From contig JAQGNY010000042.1 in assembly GCA_028293825.1 (NCBI GenBank), positions 22,467 to 86,466 of the forward strand: a stretch of 64,000 bases of DNA, written 5' to 3'. The notes under the pieces were generated by a model that was given only the letters and a program-made list of their open reading frames with translations, ran no database searches and had not been told where the DNA came from. Shown piece by piece: positions 8,481-16,999 of this stretch; position 1 is the first letter of the stretch, and each line of letters starts with the position of its first letter. A program made the position numbers and the translations under genes. This DNA is from Verrucomicrobiaceae bacterium (GTDB taxonomy: Bacteria; Pseudomonadota; Gammaproteobacteria; Pseudomonadales; CAMLJR01).

Positions 8481-8963
8481 ATGAAACCAGCAAAAAATAC
8501 AATTTGCATTTGGTACGAAGGTGAGGCCGAAGCTGCGGCGCATTTTTACGCGCAGACCTTTCCAGATTCGTCCGTCGACGCGGTACACCACGCACCGGGA
8601 GACTCTCTGTCAGGCAAGCAAGGCAACGTATTAACCGTCGAATTTACCGTGATGGGCGTCGCCTGCCTCGGGCTCAATGGCGGACCCATATTCAAGCATA
8701 GCGAAGCGTTTTCGTTTCAAGTCGCAACCGTCGATCAAGCCGAAACGGATCGCTACTGGAACGCGATCGTCGGCAATGGCGGTCAGGAAAGCAATTGCGG
8801 CTGGTGCAAAGATAAATGGGGAGTGTCATGGCAGATCACACCAATTGCTTTGACACAAGCGACCACTGATCCCGACCGCGCTGCCGTAAAGCGCGCGTTC
8901 GATGCAATGATGCAGATGAAAAAAATCGATATCGCTGCAATCGAAGCGGCGCGCCGAGGTTGA
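8481..8963 (+). CDS. VOC superfamily protein, PhnB-like
   Basis: A 160-residue protein of the vicinal-oxygen-chelate fold, in the branch often labelled PhnB or 3-demethylubiquinone methyltransferase-like. The early ICIWYEGEAEAAAHFYAQTF, the central VMGVACLGLNGGP and the late CGWCKDKWGVSWQITP are the usual conserved blocks. Members are small enzymes or binding proteins; the reaction of this branch is unknown, and the methyltransferase label is not supported by any SAM-binding motif. The start follows GATGAAGGAATAACACG. It probably shares a transcript with the DUF1428 gene. Confidence 0.82.
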   Translation: MKPAKNTICIWYEGEAEAAAHFYAQTFPDSSVDAVHHAPGDSLSGKQGNVLTVEFTVMGVACLGLNGGPIFKHSEAFSFQVATVDQAETDRYWNAIVGNGGQESNCGWCKDKWGVSWQITPIALTQATTDPDRAAVKRAFDAMMQMKKIDIAAIEAARRG

Positions 8964-9039
8964 TGTTGCTCAACAGAAAACCGTCTAAATAATTTCGGCG
9001 CGTACCTGTCTCAACTAAACAAAGTCATGCGGAAATATA

Positions 9040-9849
9040 TTAAAAATAGGTTTCCGCGTGACCGCCGTCGACAACTATATATTGGCCGGTGATATAACCC
9101 GCCTGCTTCGAACACAGAAATGCACACAGCCCGGCTATTTCTTCCGGCGTGCCGAATCGATTCATCGGAATACGTTTCAACTCCGTTGCCATGAATTCCT
9201 CATACGTTTTGCCTTCGCGTTCGGCGCAATCGGCAAAGAATGCATGAAACGATTTACCCGTATCGATAAAGCCGGGCGGAATGGTATTAACGGTAATGCC
9301 GAACTGACCGAGCTCATCCGACAATGTTTTGCTGAGACCCAATGCAGCAGGCCGATTGGTATTGGCGAGTGCGTAATGAAAATGCAGTGTCGAATGCCGC
9401 GCAGGAACTTTTGCCGTACCCGAGCCAATCGTAATAATTCGGCCCCAGCGTTTTTCTTTCATACCGGGAACAACCGCACGTGCGAAATGCGCAAAACCCA
9501 TTACCAGAGACGCGTAGGATTTTTCGAAATCGGCATCGCTCATTTCACTGAACGAACCGGGCGGCGGTGCCACCGGCGTGTAAATCGCAATATCGGGTGC
9601 GCCGAAAGCCGCCTTCGCTTCTTCGATAATGCGCGGATAACCCGCATGATCGAGCAAATCCGCCGACACCGCCGCTGCCTGTCCGCCTGCCGCTTTAATC
9701 GCAGCGACTGTTTCATCAAGCCGCGCTTTACCGCGCGCCACCAACACCACCTTACAACCGGCGCGCCCTAATTCTTCGGCAATCGACCGACCAATACCAT
9801 GCGTGCCACCAGTAACCAAAGCCACTTTGCCTGCAATACCGAGATCCAT
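9040..9849 (-). CDS. SDR family oxidoreductase with YxxxN active site
   Basis: A 269-residue short-chain dehydrogenase/reductase-fold protein. The cofactor loop TGGTHGIG (residues 13-20) and the C-terminal VDGGHAETYF are typical. The active-site Ser is probably Ser143 and the Tyr is Tyr159, but the usual YxxxK reads YALAN, with Asn163 in place of the catalytic Lys, and the NNAG element is replaced by a Pro-rich loop. YxxxN is known in polyketide-type ketoreductases, so activity is possible but not certain. The ATG at 9849 follows GGAGGAATT and places the Rossmann strand at the N-terminus; an upstream in-frame extension to 9927 lacks such a site. It is the last core-like gene before the A/T-rich island. 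Confidence 0.85.
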   Translation of the reverse strand: MDLGIAGKVALVTGGTHGIGRSIAEELGRAGCKVVLVARGKARLDETVAAIKAAGGQAAAVSADLLDHAGYPRIIEEAKAAFGAPDIAIYTPVAPPPGSFSEMSDADFEKSYASLVMGFAHFARAVVPGMKEKRWGRIITIGSGTAKVPARHSTLHFHYALANTNRPAALGLSKTLSDELGQFGITVNTIPPGFIDTGKSFHAFFADCAEREGKTYEEFMATELKRIPMNRFGTPEEIAGLCAFLCSKQAGYITGQYIVVDGGHAETYF

Positions 9850-10179
9850 AATTCCTCCAATAAGATAAGCCGTTGCAATAATTATTTGAGTTAGATGCGA
9901 ACTACTTTCGCTCAATGCCGAGCGCACGAATTTTTAGTGGGGTATTCGCGCATATTGGCGAGTTGGGGTCAATCAATACAATTAGAACGTTGGTCAAAGT
10001 AATTTATTAAAAATAGAGATCACAACTCCGATGGTCATGATGCAGTAGCCGAATAGAAATCCAACTGTAGACATTATTTATACTATAAATCAACAGATGG
10101 ATTACTTTCGCGTCAACTCAAATCATTATGCGAAATGATTGAGAAAAAGCATAAAAAATTAAACGATATCGATGCGATA
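9850..10179. other. A/T-rich left edge of the defence island
   Basis: Composition shifts from moderately GC-rich to clearly A/T-rich near 9950. Apart from the possible 26-residue frame at 9994-10074, no gene, tRNA fragment, integrase remnant or obvious attachment repeat is visible. Confidence 0.5.
9994..10074 (-). CDS. Possible 26-residue membrane peptide
   Basis: A short ATG-to-TGA frame encodes a peptide that is almost wholly hydrophobic (about FLFGYCIMTIGVVISIF) with a Lys near the end, so it could form one membrane helix. It lies just downstream of the Gabija-like gene pair, on the same strand, in A/T-rich DNA. No good ribosome-binding site precedes the ATG; the upstream sequence is A/T-rich and partly palindromic (TTTATAGTATAAA). 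No family is recognised. It may be a chance frame. Confidence 0.25.
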   Translation of the reverse strand: MSTVGFLFGYCIMTIGVVISIFNKLL

Positions 10180-11442
10180 TTATTTAAACGGTGGCTTAGT
10201 TAAGGATTTGCTAGATTGAACTAGCACTAAGCACCGTTGTTTTGCTCGAGTAAGCGCATTGTAAAGCAATCGACGTTTTTGATCGTCACTACCAACCACA
10301 GAGGCAGGCCAGAGAATCACAACATTATCAAATTCGCGATTCTTAGCTCCGTGTACCGTCATTGCTCGACATCGACTTCCACTATCACGCTGATTTCGTC
10401 TACGATTAGAAAAAGATTGCTGAATGACCCTCTCAATTTCCAGCTTAGAAAAGACATCTTTACCTTGAGTTCTACGCTGTAAATCAAGCCACCTAATTAC
10501 ATCACTTTTTGATCGAGAATCAACGCACTCTTTCATCACTTCTAATATTTCCATCGAAGAAAGGTTGGCCTGTAGATTCAATTGCGCCACCACACCTTCA
10601 AATGCTTTTACTTCTGAAATTTCCCACTCAATAAAATATGGACCGTGACGAAATTTCGTAGTGTTTCCACCTACCCATTCAATAACTTTTTTTGCAAACT
10701 CACCAACAACCGGGGTGATGATTGCTGTTTTTGAGCTCTGCCCAAACCAACCAATATTATTAGCTATCCAAGATCCGGCAAAAGGTGCTTTCGGTGTTAA
10801 TTTAATTTTGAACAATCCGTCAGATATCGGAGGCCTCCCTGAGCGTATATCAGCCGCAGCTTTGATTAAAGCCGGGACACTCGTTCTGCGAGGAATTGTT
10901 AGCTCCAAAAGCTCTCCATCGCTTACTAACCAATCATAAGCGGGATTTGGACGGAGACTTTCATCTAAGCACTGAAACTCGTCCGCTGCAGCAATTACTT
11001 TAATATAAGCGGAGAGCAATCGCACAACTTTAAGTCGTGCAGGACTAAGATCCTGGGCTTCATCCACAAGCAATAATGGGAAAGTAGCTGCAACCCAACG
11101 ACAAGCAATCTCGTGTTTAAGAACGGCAGCAGCAGCATCGCAAACTTTTTCATAATCCTCTACGCCGGGAACTTCCAACCCAACTTCAGCTACAAGGCTT
11201 TGCCATCGACGTACTATTCGATACGCAAAGCTATCTAAAGTAGAACACTCATATTTTTTCTCTAACGCGCTTAACGAGCGCAATCGCTCATCGAGTCGCC
11301 GCCTTGATCCATGCATAAAGGTTAACGCTAAAACCTTTTGTCCTTTTTGCAGAGGAGAGAGAATTAACCATTCAGATAAAGCCTGTATTAACTGATAAGT
11401 TTTTCCACATCCAGCTCCGCCGGAAAAAGATTTTATATTCAT
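10180..11442 (-). CDS. gajB: UvrD-like helicase, Gabija GajB-type
   Basis: A 420-residue superfamily 1A helicase. Walker A is GGAGCGKT (residues 8-15), motif Ia lies in ALTFMHGSRRRLDERL, Walker B is LLLVDEAQD (about 125-133), motif III is in IAAADEFQCLDE, and the C-terminal motifs are TVHGAKNREFDNVV and NALTRAKQR. In Gabija, GajB senses DNA ends or loss of nucleotides and stimulates the GajA nuclease. The ATG at 11442 overlaps the stop codon of the nuclease gene as ATGA, implying translational coupling; an in-frame ATG at 11457 is an alternative. At 420 residues it is shorter than the roughly 490-residue reference GajB. A/T-rich codon use differs from flanking core genes. Confidence 0.78.
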   Translation of the reverse strand: MNIKSFSGGAGCGKTYQLIQALSEWLILSPLQKGQKVLALTFMHGSRRRLDERLRSLSALEKKYECSTLDSFAYRIVRRWQSLVAEVGLEVPGVEDYEKVCDAAAAVLKHEIACRWVAATFPLLLVDEAQDLSPARLKVVRLLSAYIKVIAAADEFQCLDESLRPNPAYDWLVSDGELLELTIPRRTSVPALIKAAADIRSGRPPISDGLFKIKLTPKAPFAGSWIANNIGWFGQSSKTAIITPVVGEFAKKVIEWVGGNTTKFRHGPYFIEWEISEVKAFEGVVAQLNLQANLSSMEILEVMKECVDSRSKSDVIRWLDLQRRTQGKDVFSKLEIERVIQQSFSNRRRNQRDSGSRCRAMTVHGAKNREFDNVVILWPASVVGSDDQKRRLLYNALTRAKQRCLVLVQSSKSLTKPPFK

Positions 11443-13229
11443 AATTGAAAAACCCATACTCCAGAGAGATCTCGCTGAAAACGTTGAGTCTCAATTCCAG
11501 CACACGCTGAAGCTAAACCGACGCACATTTCAGTTGCGCGCGATCTAGTCTTAATATTGTTAGCTATTATTTCTGCTAAAACCTCATAGGCAAGAATATT
11601 AGCTTTGTTGCTCTTCAGCTTTAGCCAATTAATGAGATCGCTGACACTCGTTAATGCTTCTGCGATTTCATTGAATGCAGGTATCACTGCTTCTTCGTCC
11701 GCCAGTAACATCCAACCAACTACATTCTCTATCGTCGCGTTATCCTGCCAGCGAATTATGGCATACGGGCGGTTTTGCTCCGTTAACAAGATATTTATGT
11801 AACGCAAACCGTCAGCATCACCGTCCAACACACAACATACTCGATCATGAATTTTCGTAAGCATTCTATGCGTTTCAATAACGCTACTATCTTCGGTGGG
11901 TATCAATCCAACTTCCAAGCTTAAATCTCGGTCTAGATTAGAGTTCCAACCCTCTACCAACATCAGCGATCGTAAAATTGACCTAAGTAAATAAAACTCA
12001 GATTTCCCTTCGGGAATAAGCACGGTCGTATGCAACAAAGCGCTTAAAACATCTACTCGATTCTGTTGGAATGTTTTTCGTTTCCAGTTAGGCGCTTCTG
12101 ATGTTAAGGCACAATCCAGAAAAGGTTCTGCTGTTAATTTTCCTTCGGTATTACGGAGGACCATGACGGAGGTGGGGTCTGCCATGGCGGCAATTGTAGG
12201 AGAGTGTGTCGTAATAAATGTTTGCGTGCTCAGGGCTTGCACTCGTTGAACTAATTGTTTTTGCGTTGCTGGGGGTAGATGTAACTCCGGCTCTTCTAAG
12301 GCCAATATAAACTCTTCGCCATCTGCGGCCCTGGCCCTACCAAGTTCAAGCAATAACATTAATCCCTGCAACGAAATTAGTCCGCTGCCTTGACGTGCTG
12401 CGGGAATGCTAACGCCTTGTTCTACGCTAAAGTGCGCGGATACTGCCTCCATGACGGATCGACTATCCGTAGCTGTCACACGTAGTTGTATGGACGGCGC
12501 ATTGGGAATACAGCGCCCGATTTCTAAATTCACACTATTAATTAATGGCTGAATCCGATGGTCTTGTTCGATAGGTTGTTCAGGACTACGCAACCTATCC
12601 CTTTCAGCCAAGATTGCAGTAGAGGGTTGAGCTGCTGCTGTGCTAACCGTTCTTCGAAAAAGCTCGCTTCCCCATGAAAATATCTTGTCCCAGGTTCTAG
12701 AAGCGCGAACAAGAAAAAAACCAAGTTGCTGAATAAGTCTAATAGGGATGCCCACAGGAGCATCATCGGAAAACGGATCAATTGGATTGTCATGGTCATG
12801 AAAGTACCGAACCACTTCTACACTAAGAGAGTCTTGATCAAAACGAGCCTGCACACCAATTTGACAACATAAACTCCATTTCAGATTACTCCTCAGAGGA
12901 TGGACCGCCCCAGTGGACTCATCCAACCACTTCGGTACTGCCCGCCCCTCTCGAAACCAATCCGAACTAGCGTCAGGATCATCACCTGGGAAGTCGCTAA
13001 TTGTGGCAACTATTTTAATCCTGTCAGCCGGCTGGGGATTTGACCCATAAAAATCATGTTCTGTCAGCTCCCGTATCAGGCGATCTCGCCCTAGCAAAAG
13101 AGTTAAAGCCTCAATTAAAGTAGTCTTGCCCGTATTATTGCCCCCAATCAATACAGGGTGCTTCTTAAATTGAACATTGCCTTCTCTAATACCTCTAAAG
13201 TTTTTTATCTTGAGATTAGAAATTTTCAT
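11439..13229 (-). CDS. gajA: OLD-family ATPase/TOPRIM nuclease, Gabija GajA-type
   Basis: A 596-residue OLD-type protein. The N-terminal ABC ATPase has Walker A GGNNTGKT (29-36), a signature-like SGLISLQG, Walker B ILALEEPELHL (about 305-315) and the switch His in ITTHSP. The C-terminal TOPRIM domain has the acidic IPEGKSEF (about 407) and the DxD of VLDGDADG (about 468). Length is close to the 578 residues of the reference GajA. Such proteins nick or cut DNA and are held in check by cellular nucleotides. Being immediately upstream of, and overlapping, a UvrD-like helicase gene is what defines Gabija. A free-standing class 2 OLD nuclease with a chance neighbour is the main alternative. Confidence 0.82.
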   Translation of the reverse strand: MKISNLKIKNFRGIREGNVQFKKHPVLIGGNNTGKTTLIEALTLLLGRDRLIRELTEHDFYGSNPQPADRIKIVATISDFPGDDPDASSDWFREGRAVPKWLDESTGAVHPLRSNLKWSLCCQIGVQARFDQDSLSVEVVRYFHDHDNPIDPFSDDAPVGIPIRLIQQLGFFLVRASRTWDKIFSWGSELFRRTVSTAAAQPSTAILAERDRLRSPEQPIEQDHRIQPLINSVNLEIGRCIPNAPSIQLRVTATDSRSVMEAVSAHFSVEQGVSIPAARQGSGLISLQGLMLLLELGRARAADGEEFILALEEPELHLPPATQKQLVQRVQALSTQTFITTHSPTIAAMADPTSVMVLRNTEGKLTAEPFLDCALTSEAPNWKRKTFQQNRVDVLSALLHTTVLIPEGKSEFYLLRSILRSLMLVEGWNSNLDRDLSLEVGLIPTEDSSVIETHRMLTKIHDRVCCVLDGDADGLRYINILLTEQNRPYAIIRWQDNATIENVVGWMLLADEEAVIPAFNEIAEALTSVSDLINWLKLKSNKANILAYEVLAEIIANNIKTRSRATEMCVGLASACAGIETQRFQRDLSGVWVFQL

Positions 13230-13421
13230 TATTGGTTTATCTCCATATATACATGTTTTTCTTATGTGCTAACACAAAAGATACCGTAGCAATATCACTT
13301 CACTACACCTTTTTTCTAAACCTTGTTCACTACTACCAACATTTCTCAACACATATATTGTTTAGTCAATTAGTCCAAAACTATAAGCCCTCAGTTATCC
13401 TTCTAGACTAAAAAAAATCAC

Positions 13422-14504
13422 CTACTCATCGGCAACAAACCCCTTCCAATTCCCGGCCATATAATCAACAAACACATGCCCCAAACCCTGCTCTTTTAAA
13501 TACGCACGCGTAACCGGTCGCTCTATCGATTCAAACTGCGGATCGGCTTTAACCCGCTGCGGAAAATCATGATGCAAAACACCACCGCGACCGATCAATA
13601 CAAAATCAGCGCCGCCATCCAAGCATTGCCGCGCAGTGGCTGCATCCATAATTTTTCCGGCGACGCCGAGGCGTGTGTTACCGCGTTCTAAATCAGTGAA
13701 ATAGTCGAGCAGTGTTTTGCCACTATAAGCTTCTTCATTCGGTTCTTTGAAAACATCCCACAACGACATATCGAGATAATCGAGTTTGCCGTCCGTCATC
13801 AGCTGTTGCGCGAGCGTGCGCGCTTCTTCAAGCACGATACCGAAGCGCTCTGGTGATAATCGAATACCTAATTGAAAACCGGCATTGGTACGCCGACGAA
13901 TACCGTCGATTATTTCGATTATTACCCGTGAGCGATTTTCAAAAGAGCCGCCGTAACGGTCTTCGCGATTATTCTCCGCATCCAGAAACTGTCCCAATAT
14001 GTAACCGTGGGCGCCGTGTAATTCCACGCCGTTAAAACCGGCGCGTTCGGCACGCAATGCGGCAAGAATAAAATCTTCAATCAATTGTTCGACTTCAGCG
14101 GTCGATAATACGCGTGCGCCAGTTTCTTCATCATTCCACGGTGCATGCGGCGCTTCGCCGATCAGCTCGCGTGGCGAACGACGACCGGCGTGATGCAATT
14201 GCACAGCGGACAACGAACCGGCGGTATTAATGCCTTTAGCCAAACGTTCAAGACCGGGTAAATGTTTATCCGACCAAATACCAAGTTGACCGCTAAATCC
14301 TTTGCCCGCTGCTTGCACGTGTGAAGCGCAGGTAATCGTCAAGCCGAAGCCGCCCTGCGCGCGCATCGTCAACCAGCGATATTCATCGTCGCTAAGCGTG
14401 CCGTCTTCATTGCTTTGCATATTCGTCAACGGCGCCAACATAAAACGATTGCGCATAGGTTTACCGTGCGCAAAATTTATTGGTTCAAACAATTTGTTGC
14501 TCAT
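13422..14504 (-). CDS. NADH:flavin oxidoreductase, old yellow enzyme family
   Basis: A 360-residue TIM-barrel flavoenzyme. It opens with the family's LFEPINF and NRFMLAPLTNMQ, has the substrate-binding pair in VQLHHAGRR, and the strongly conserved GAHGYILGQFLDAENN followed by DRYGGSFENR that binds FMN. Old yellow enzymes reduce activated C=C bonds or nitro groups with NAD(P)H; the physiological substrate is not predictable. It lies 73 bases downstream of pbpC on the same strand and may be transcribed from that operon. The defence island begins immediately beyond its 3' end. Confidence 0.85.
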   Translation of the reverse strand: MSNKLFEPINFAHGKPMRNRFMLAPLTNMQSNEDGTLSDDEYRWLTMRAQGGFGLTITCASHVQAAGKGFSGQLGIWSDKHLPGLERLAKGINTAGSLSAVQLHHAGRRSPRELIGEAPHAPWNDEETGARVLSTAEVEQLIEDFILAALRAERAGFNGVELHGAHGYILGQFLDAENNREDRYGGSFENRSRVIIEIIDGIRRRTNAGFQLGIRLSPERFGIVLEEARTLAQQLMTDGKLDYLDMSLWDVFKEPNEEAYSGKTLLDYFTDLERGNTRLGVAGKIMDAATARQCLDGGADFVLIGRGGVLHHDFPQRVKADPQFESIERPVTRAYLKEQGLGHVFVDYMAGNWKGFVADE

Positions 14505-14577
14505 TTGCTTACCTCTTACCGCATCTCGCCAACAGAAAGTATCCGACCGTAAATTTATCGATAATGTTCAAGTCGCG

Positions 14578-16995
14578 TCACGGCACAAACTCCACACGCA
14601 CATCTCGTTCTGCACTCATTCCACGATCATCTACCACACGCAACGCATACCAGCCGCTATGCTCCGGTCGCCACGCATACGCGCGCTGTGCCGGATTCCG
14701 GCCGATAAAACTATTGCCGGCAAACCAGAATAAATCTTTTACACCGCCGCCGACGGTTGCTTGCAGCGCGATATTTTCGGTCGGGCGCGAATCGCGCAAG
14801 GTGTAAACCACATCGCGCAATGGCGACGTAAATTGCGGGGCATCGGCGAATTGCGTCGCGCCACAATTTTGCTTGGGCGGTACGCGGCGTGGCATGCCGG
14901 CTTCGCGAAATAATCGCAACATATCGGATGACCAGTATTCGAAAACTTCGGTGCGCGTCGCATCGTTTTGATTTTGTGTGCAGGTGGGTTTTCCGTTGGC
15001 TACATCGAATTGCACCGGGCGATGCAGCGTGCTGACTTTGATGGGCGATTTACCGGGGATGTACCAGGTCGTTTCGGTGCGTGGGCAATACGCGTTGGGT
15101 AAATCGCCGCTGGCTGCACATACATCGACACGCGCTAAACCGGCTGGTGGTTTTGCATCGTCGTTCCGCGCCAGTTCCGGGCGCACTAACACCATTGCAT
15201 CGGCGATATGAAAAAATAATGGCGCGGCGGTATCGATGCCGACAAATGCGGGGTTGCCGCTGCCGTCGAAATTACCGACCCATACTGCGAGTACATAACG
15301 GCCGATAGCGCCGACAGTCCACGCATCACGAAAACCCCATGAAGTACCGGTTTTCCATGCAATCGGTAAGCGTTGATTCGGTGAAAAACTTAAATCGGTA
15401 TCGGGCCGTACGTTGTGGCGCAGCATATCGACGACGATGTAGCTCGCCTCCTCGCTCAATAAACGCGGGCCGGATTTTTTCTCATCGTTCTGTAAATAAC
15501 GAATCGGTTTTAATTCGCCGCGATTGCTGAGCATGGCGTACAGCGAGACCAATTCTTCCATTGTCACTTCGCCCCCGCCAAGCACCAGCGATAGGCCGTA
15601 ATGTTGTTCCGATTGCATTTGCGCAATGCCGGCGCTTTTCAAAAATTGATACAGGCCGGGATTTTTCAATTGCGAGGCGACCCACACCGCCGGAATATTG
15701 CGGCTGCGTACCAATGCATCTTGCGCGGTGATCGGTCCGACAAAACGGCCATCGAAATTTTCCGGCGAGAATGGGCCGAATGCGGTCGGCGCATCCTTTA
15801 ATACGGTCAGCGGATGCAATAAACCTTGATCGAGAGCGAGGCCGTAAATAAATGGTTTTAATGTTGAGCCCGGCGAGCGCTTCGCCAAGACGCCGTTAAC
15901 TTGACCGTCGATTTTTTCAGAAAAATAATTCGCTGAACCGACCCACGCTTTTACGCTCATATCGCGCGTATCGAGCAACATTGCCACGGCGTTGTGCACG
16001 CCGTTTTCTGAGCGCTGCGCTAAATAATTTTTCATTTGCCGTTCGAGCAGGCGTTGTAATGAGCCGTCGAGCGTCGTATCGACATGCGCGGATAGATCGG
16101 TACGTTCAATGACGAGATCGGTAAAGTGCGGCGCAAGAAATGGCAGCTCGCCGGCACTGCGCATCGGTAACGGCATCGATGCAAGTTGCACATCGGCTTC
16201 GCTGACCGCAAATTTTTTCTGCCAGCGTTTAAATAAACGCGTGCGCGCGGCAATTAACGATGTCGATTGTGCGAATTTGCCGGAACGTAAATTCGGTTGC
16301 TGCGGAATGACGGCGAGCGTCAGTATTTGTTGCAGCGTTAATTGTGCCGGCGTTTTGCCGAAATAAATCAAACTCGCAGCGCCAACGCCTTGCACGTTGC
16401 CGCCATACGGCGCGAGATTTAAATACGCTTCGAGTAAATCGTGTTTGCTGTAACGCGCCTCCAACCAAATCGCCGCCGCGACCTGACGCAATTTGCCACC
16501 CGGTGTGCGCGTATTTAATGAATACATTAAACGCGCGAGTTGCATTGTCAGTGTCGAGCCGCCTTGCCGATTTTCGTGCGCGTACGTGCGCACTGCGCCA
16601 CGCAACAACGACACTGGATTGAAACCGGGATGAAACGAAAACCAGCGGTCTTCCTGCAGTTTTACTGCAGCAATTAATGGCGGTGAGATTTGTTCGAGCG
16701 GCGTCCACAACCGGTATTGATCGTCGATGGCAAGCGTCAAACGCAGTAACTCACCATCGGCGGAATAAATAGCGTGAGAGGACGGTGCGAATTGTAAAAG
16801 TGGTGGATGGGGCCAGAGGCGAAAAACTAACAACAAAATTGTAAGAAAACATATTGTGCCAGCGATTCGCCGCCCAGCTCGAAAACTTGCGACGACACGC
16901 CATAAATATATCCATGTAGGCGCGTGGTCGGCATCTATGCCGCCCGCGGTCTGCGCAAGCTTCCGGGCAGGCCGACTCGCTCGAAAATATTTCAT
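14578..16995 (-). CDS. pbpC: Penicillin-binding protein 1C
   Basis: An 805-residue class A penicillin-binding protein that polymerises glycan strands and may cross-link peptidoglycan outside the inner membrane. After a basic N-terminus and one membrane helix (FLTILLLVFRLWP), the GT51 transglycosylase domain shows the catalytic Glu115 in QEDRWFSFHPG and GGSTLTMQLARLM. The transpeptidase domain has Ser377 in SPGSTLKPF, the SRN triad and KTGTSWGFRDAW. A C-terminal PbpC-type beta domain follows. It starts four bases after the stop of the alpha-2-macroglobulin gene, the same pairing as yfhM-pbpC in E. coli. An open frame continues upstream into that gene but lacks a plausible start. Confidence 0.92.
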   Translation of the reverse strand: MKYFRASRPARKLAQTAGGIDADHAPTWIYLWRVVASFRAGRRIAGTICFLTILLLVFRLWPHPPLLQFAPSSHAIYSADGELLRLTLAIDDQYRLWTPLEQISPPLIAAVKLQEDRWFSFHPGFNPVSLLRGAVRTYAHENRQGGSTLTMQLARLMYSLNTRTPGGKLRQVAAAIWLEARYSKHDLLEAYLNLAPYGGNVQGVGAASLIYFGKTPAQLTLQQILTLAVIPQQPNLRSGKFAQSTSLIAARTRLFKRWQKKFAVSEADVQLASMPLPMRSAGELPFLAPHFTDLVIERTDLSAHVDTTLDGSLQRLLERQMKNYLAQRSENGVHNAVAMLLDTRDMSVKAWVGSANYFSEKIDGQVNGVLAKRSPGSTLKPFIYGLALDQGLLHPLTVLKDAPTAFGPFSPENFDGRFVGPITAQDALVRSRNIPAVWVASQLKNPGLYQFLKSAGIAQMQSEQHYGLSLVLGGGEVTMEELVSLYAMLSNRGELKPIRYLQNDEKKSGPRLLSEEASYIVVDMLRHNVRPDTDLSFSPNQRLPIAWKTGTSWGFRDAWTVGAIGRYVLAVWVGNFDGSGNPAFVGIDTAAPLFFHIADAMVLVRPELARNDDAKPPAGLARVDVCAASGDLPNAYCPRTETTWYIPGKSPIKVSTLHRPVQFDVANGKPTCTQNQNDATRTEVFEYWSSDMLRLFREAGMPRRVPPKQNCGATQFADAPQFTSPLRDVVYTLRDSRPTENIALQATVGGGVKDLFWFAGNSFIGRNPAQRAYAWRPEHSGWYALRVVDDRGMSAERDVRVEFVP

Positions 16996-16999
16996 GACT

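Noticed and set aside
9850..13421. Integrase, transposase or attachment repeats bounding the defence island
   Set aside because: Both A/T-rich edges were read and no tRNA fragment, direct repeat or recombinase remnant was found.
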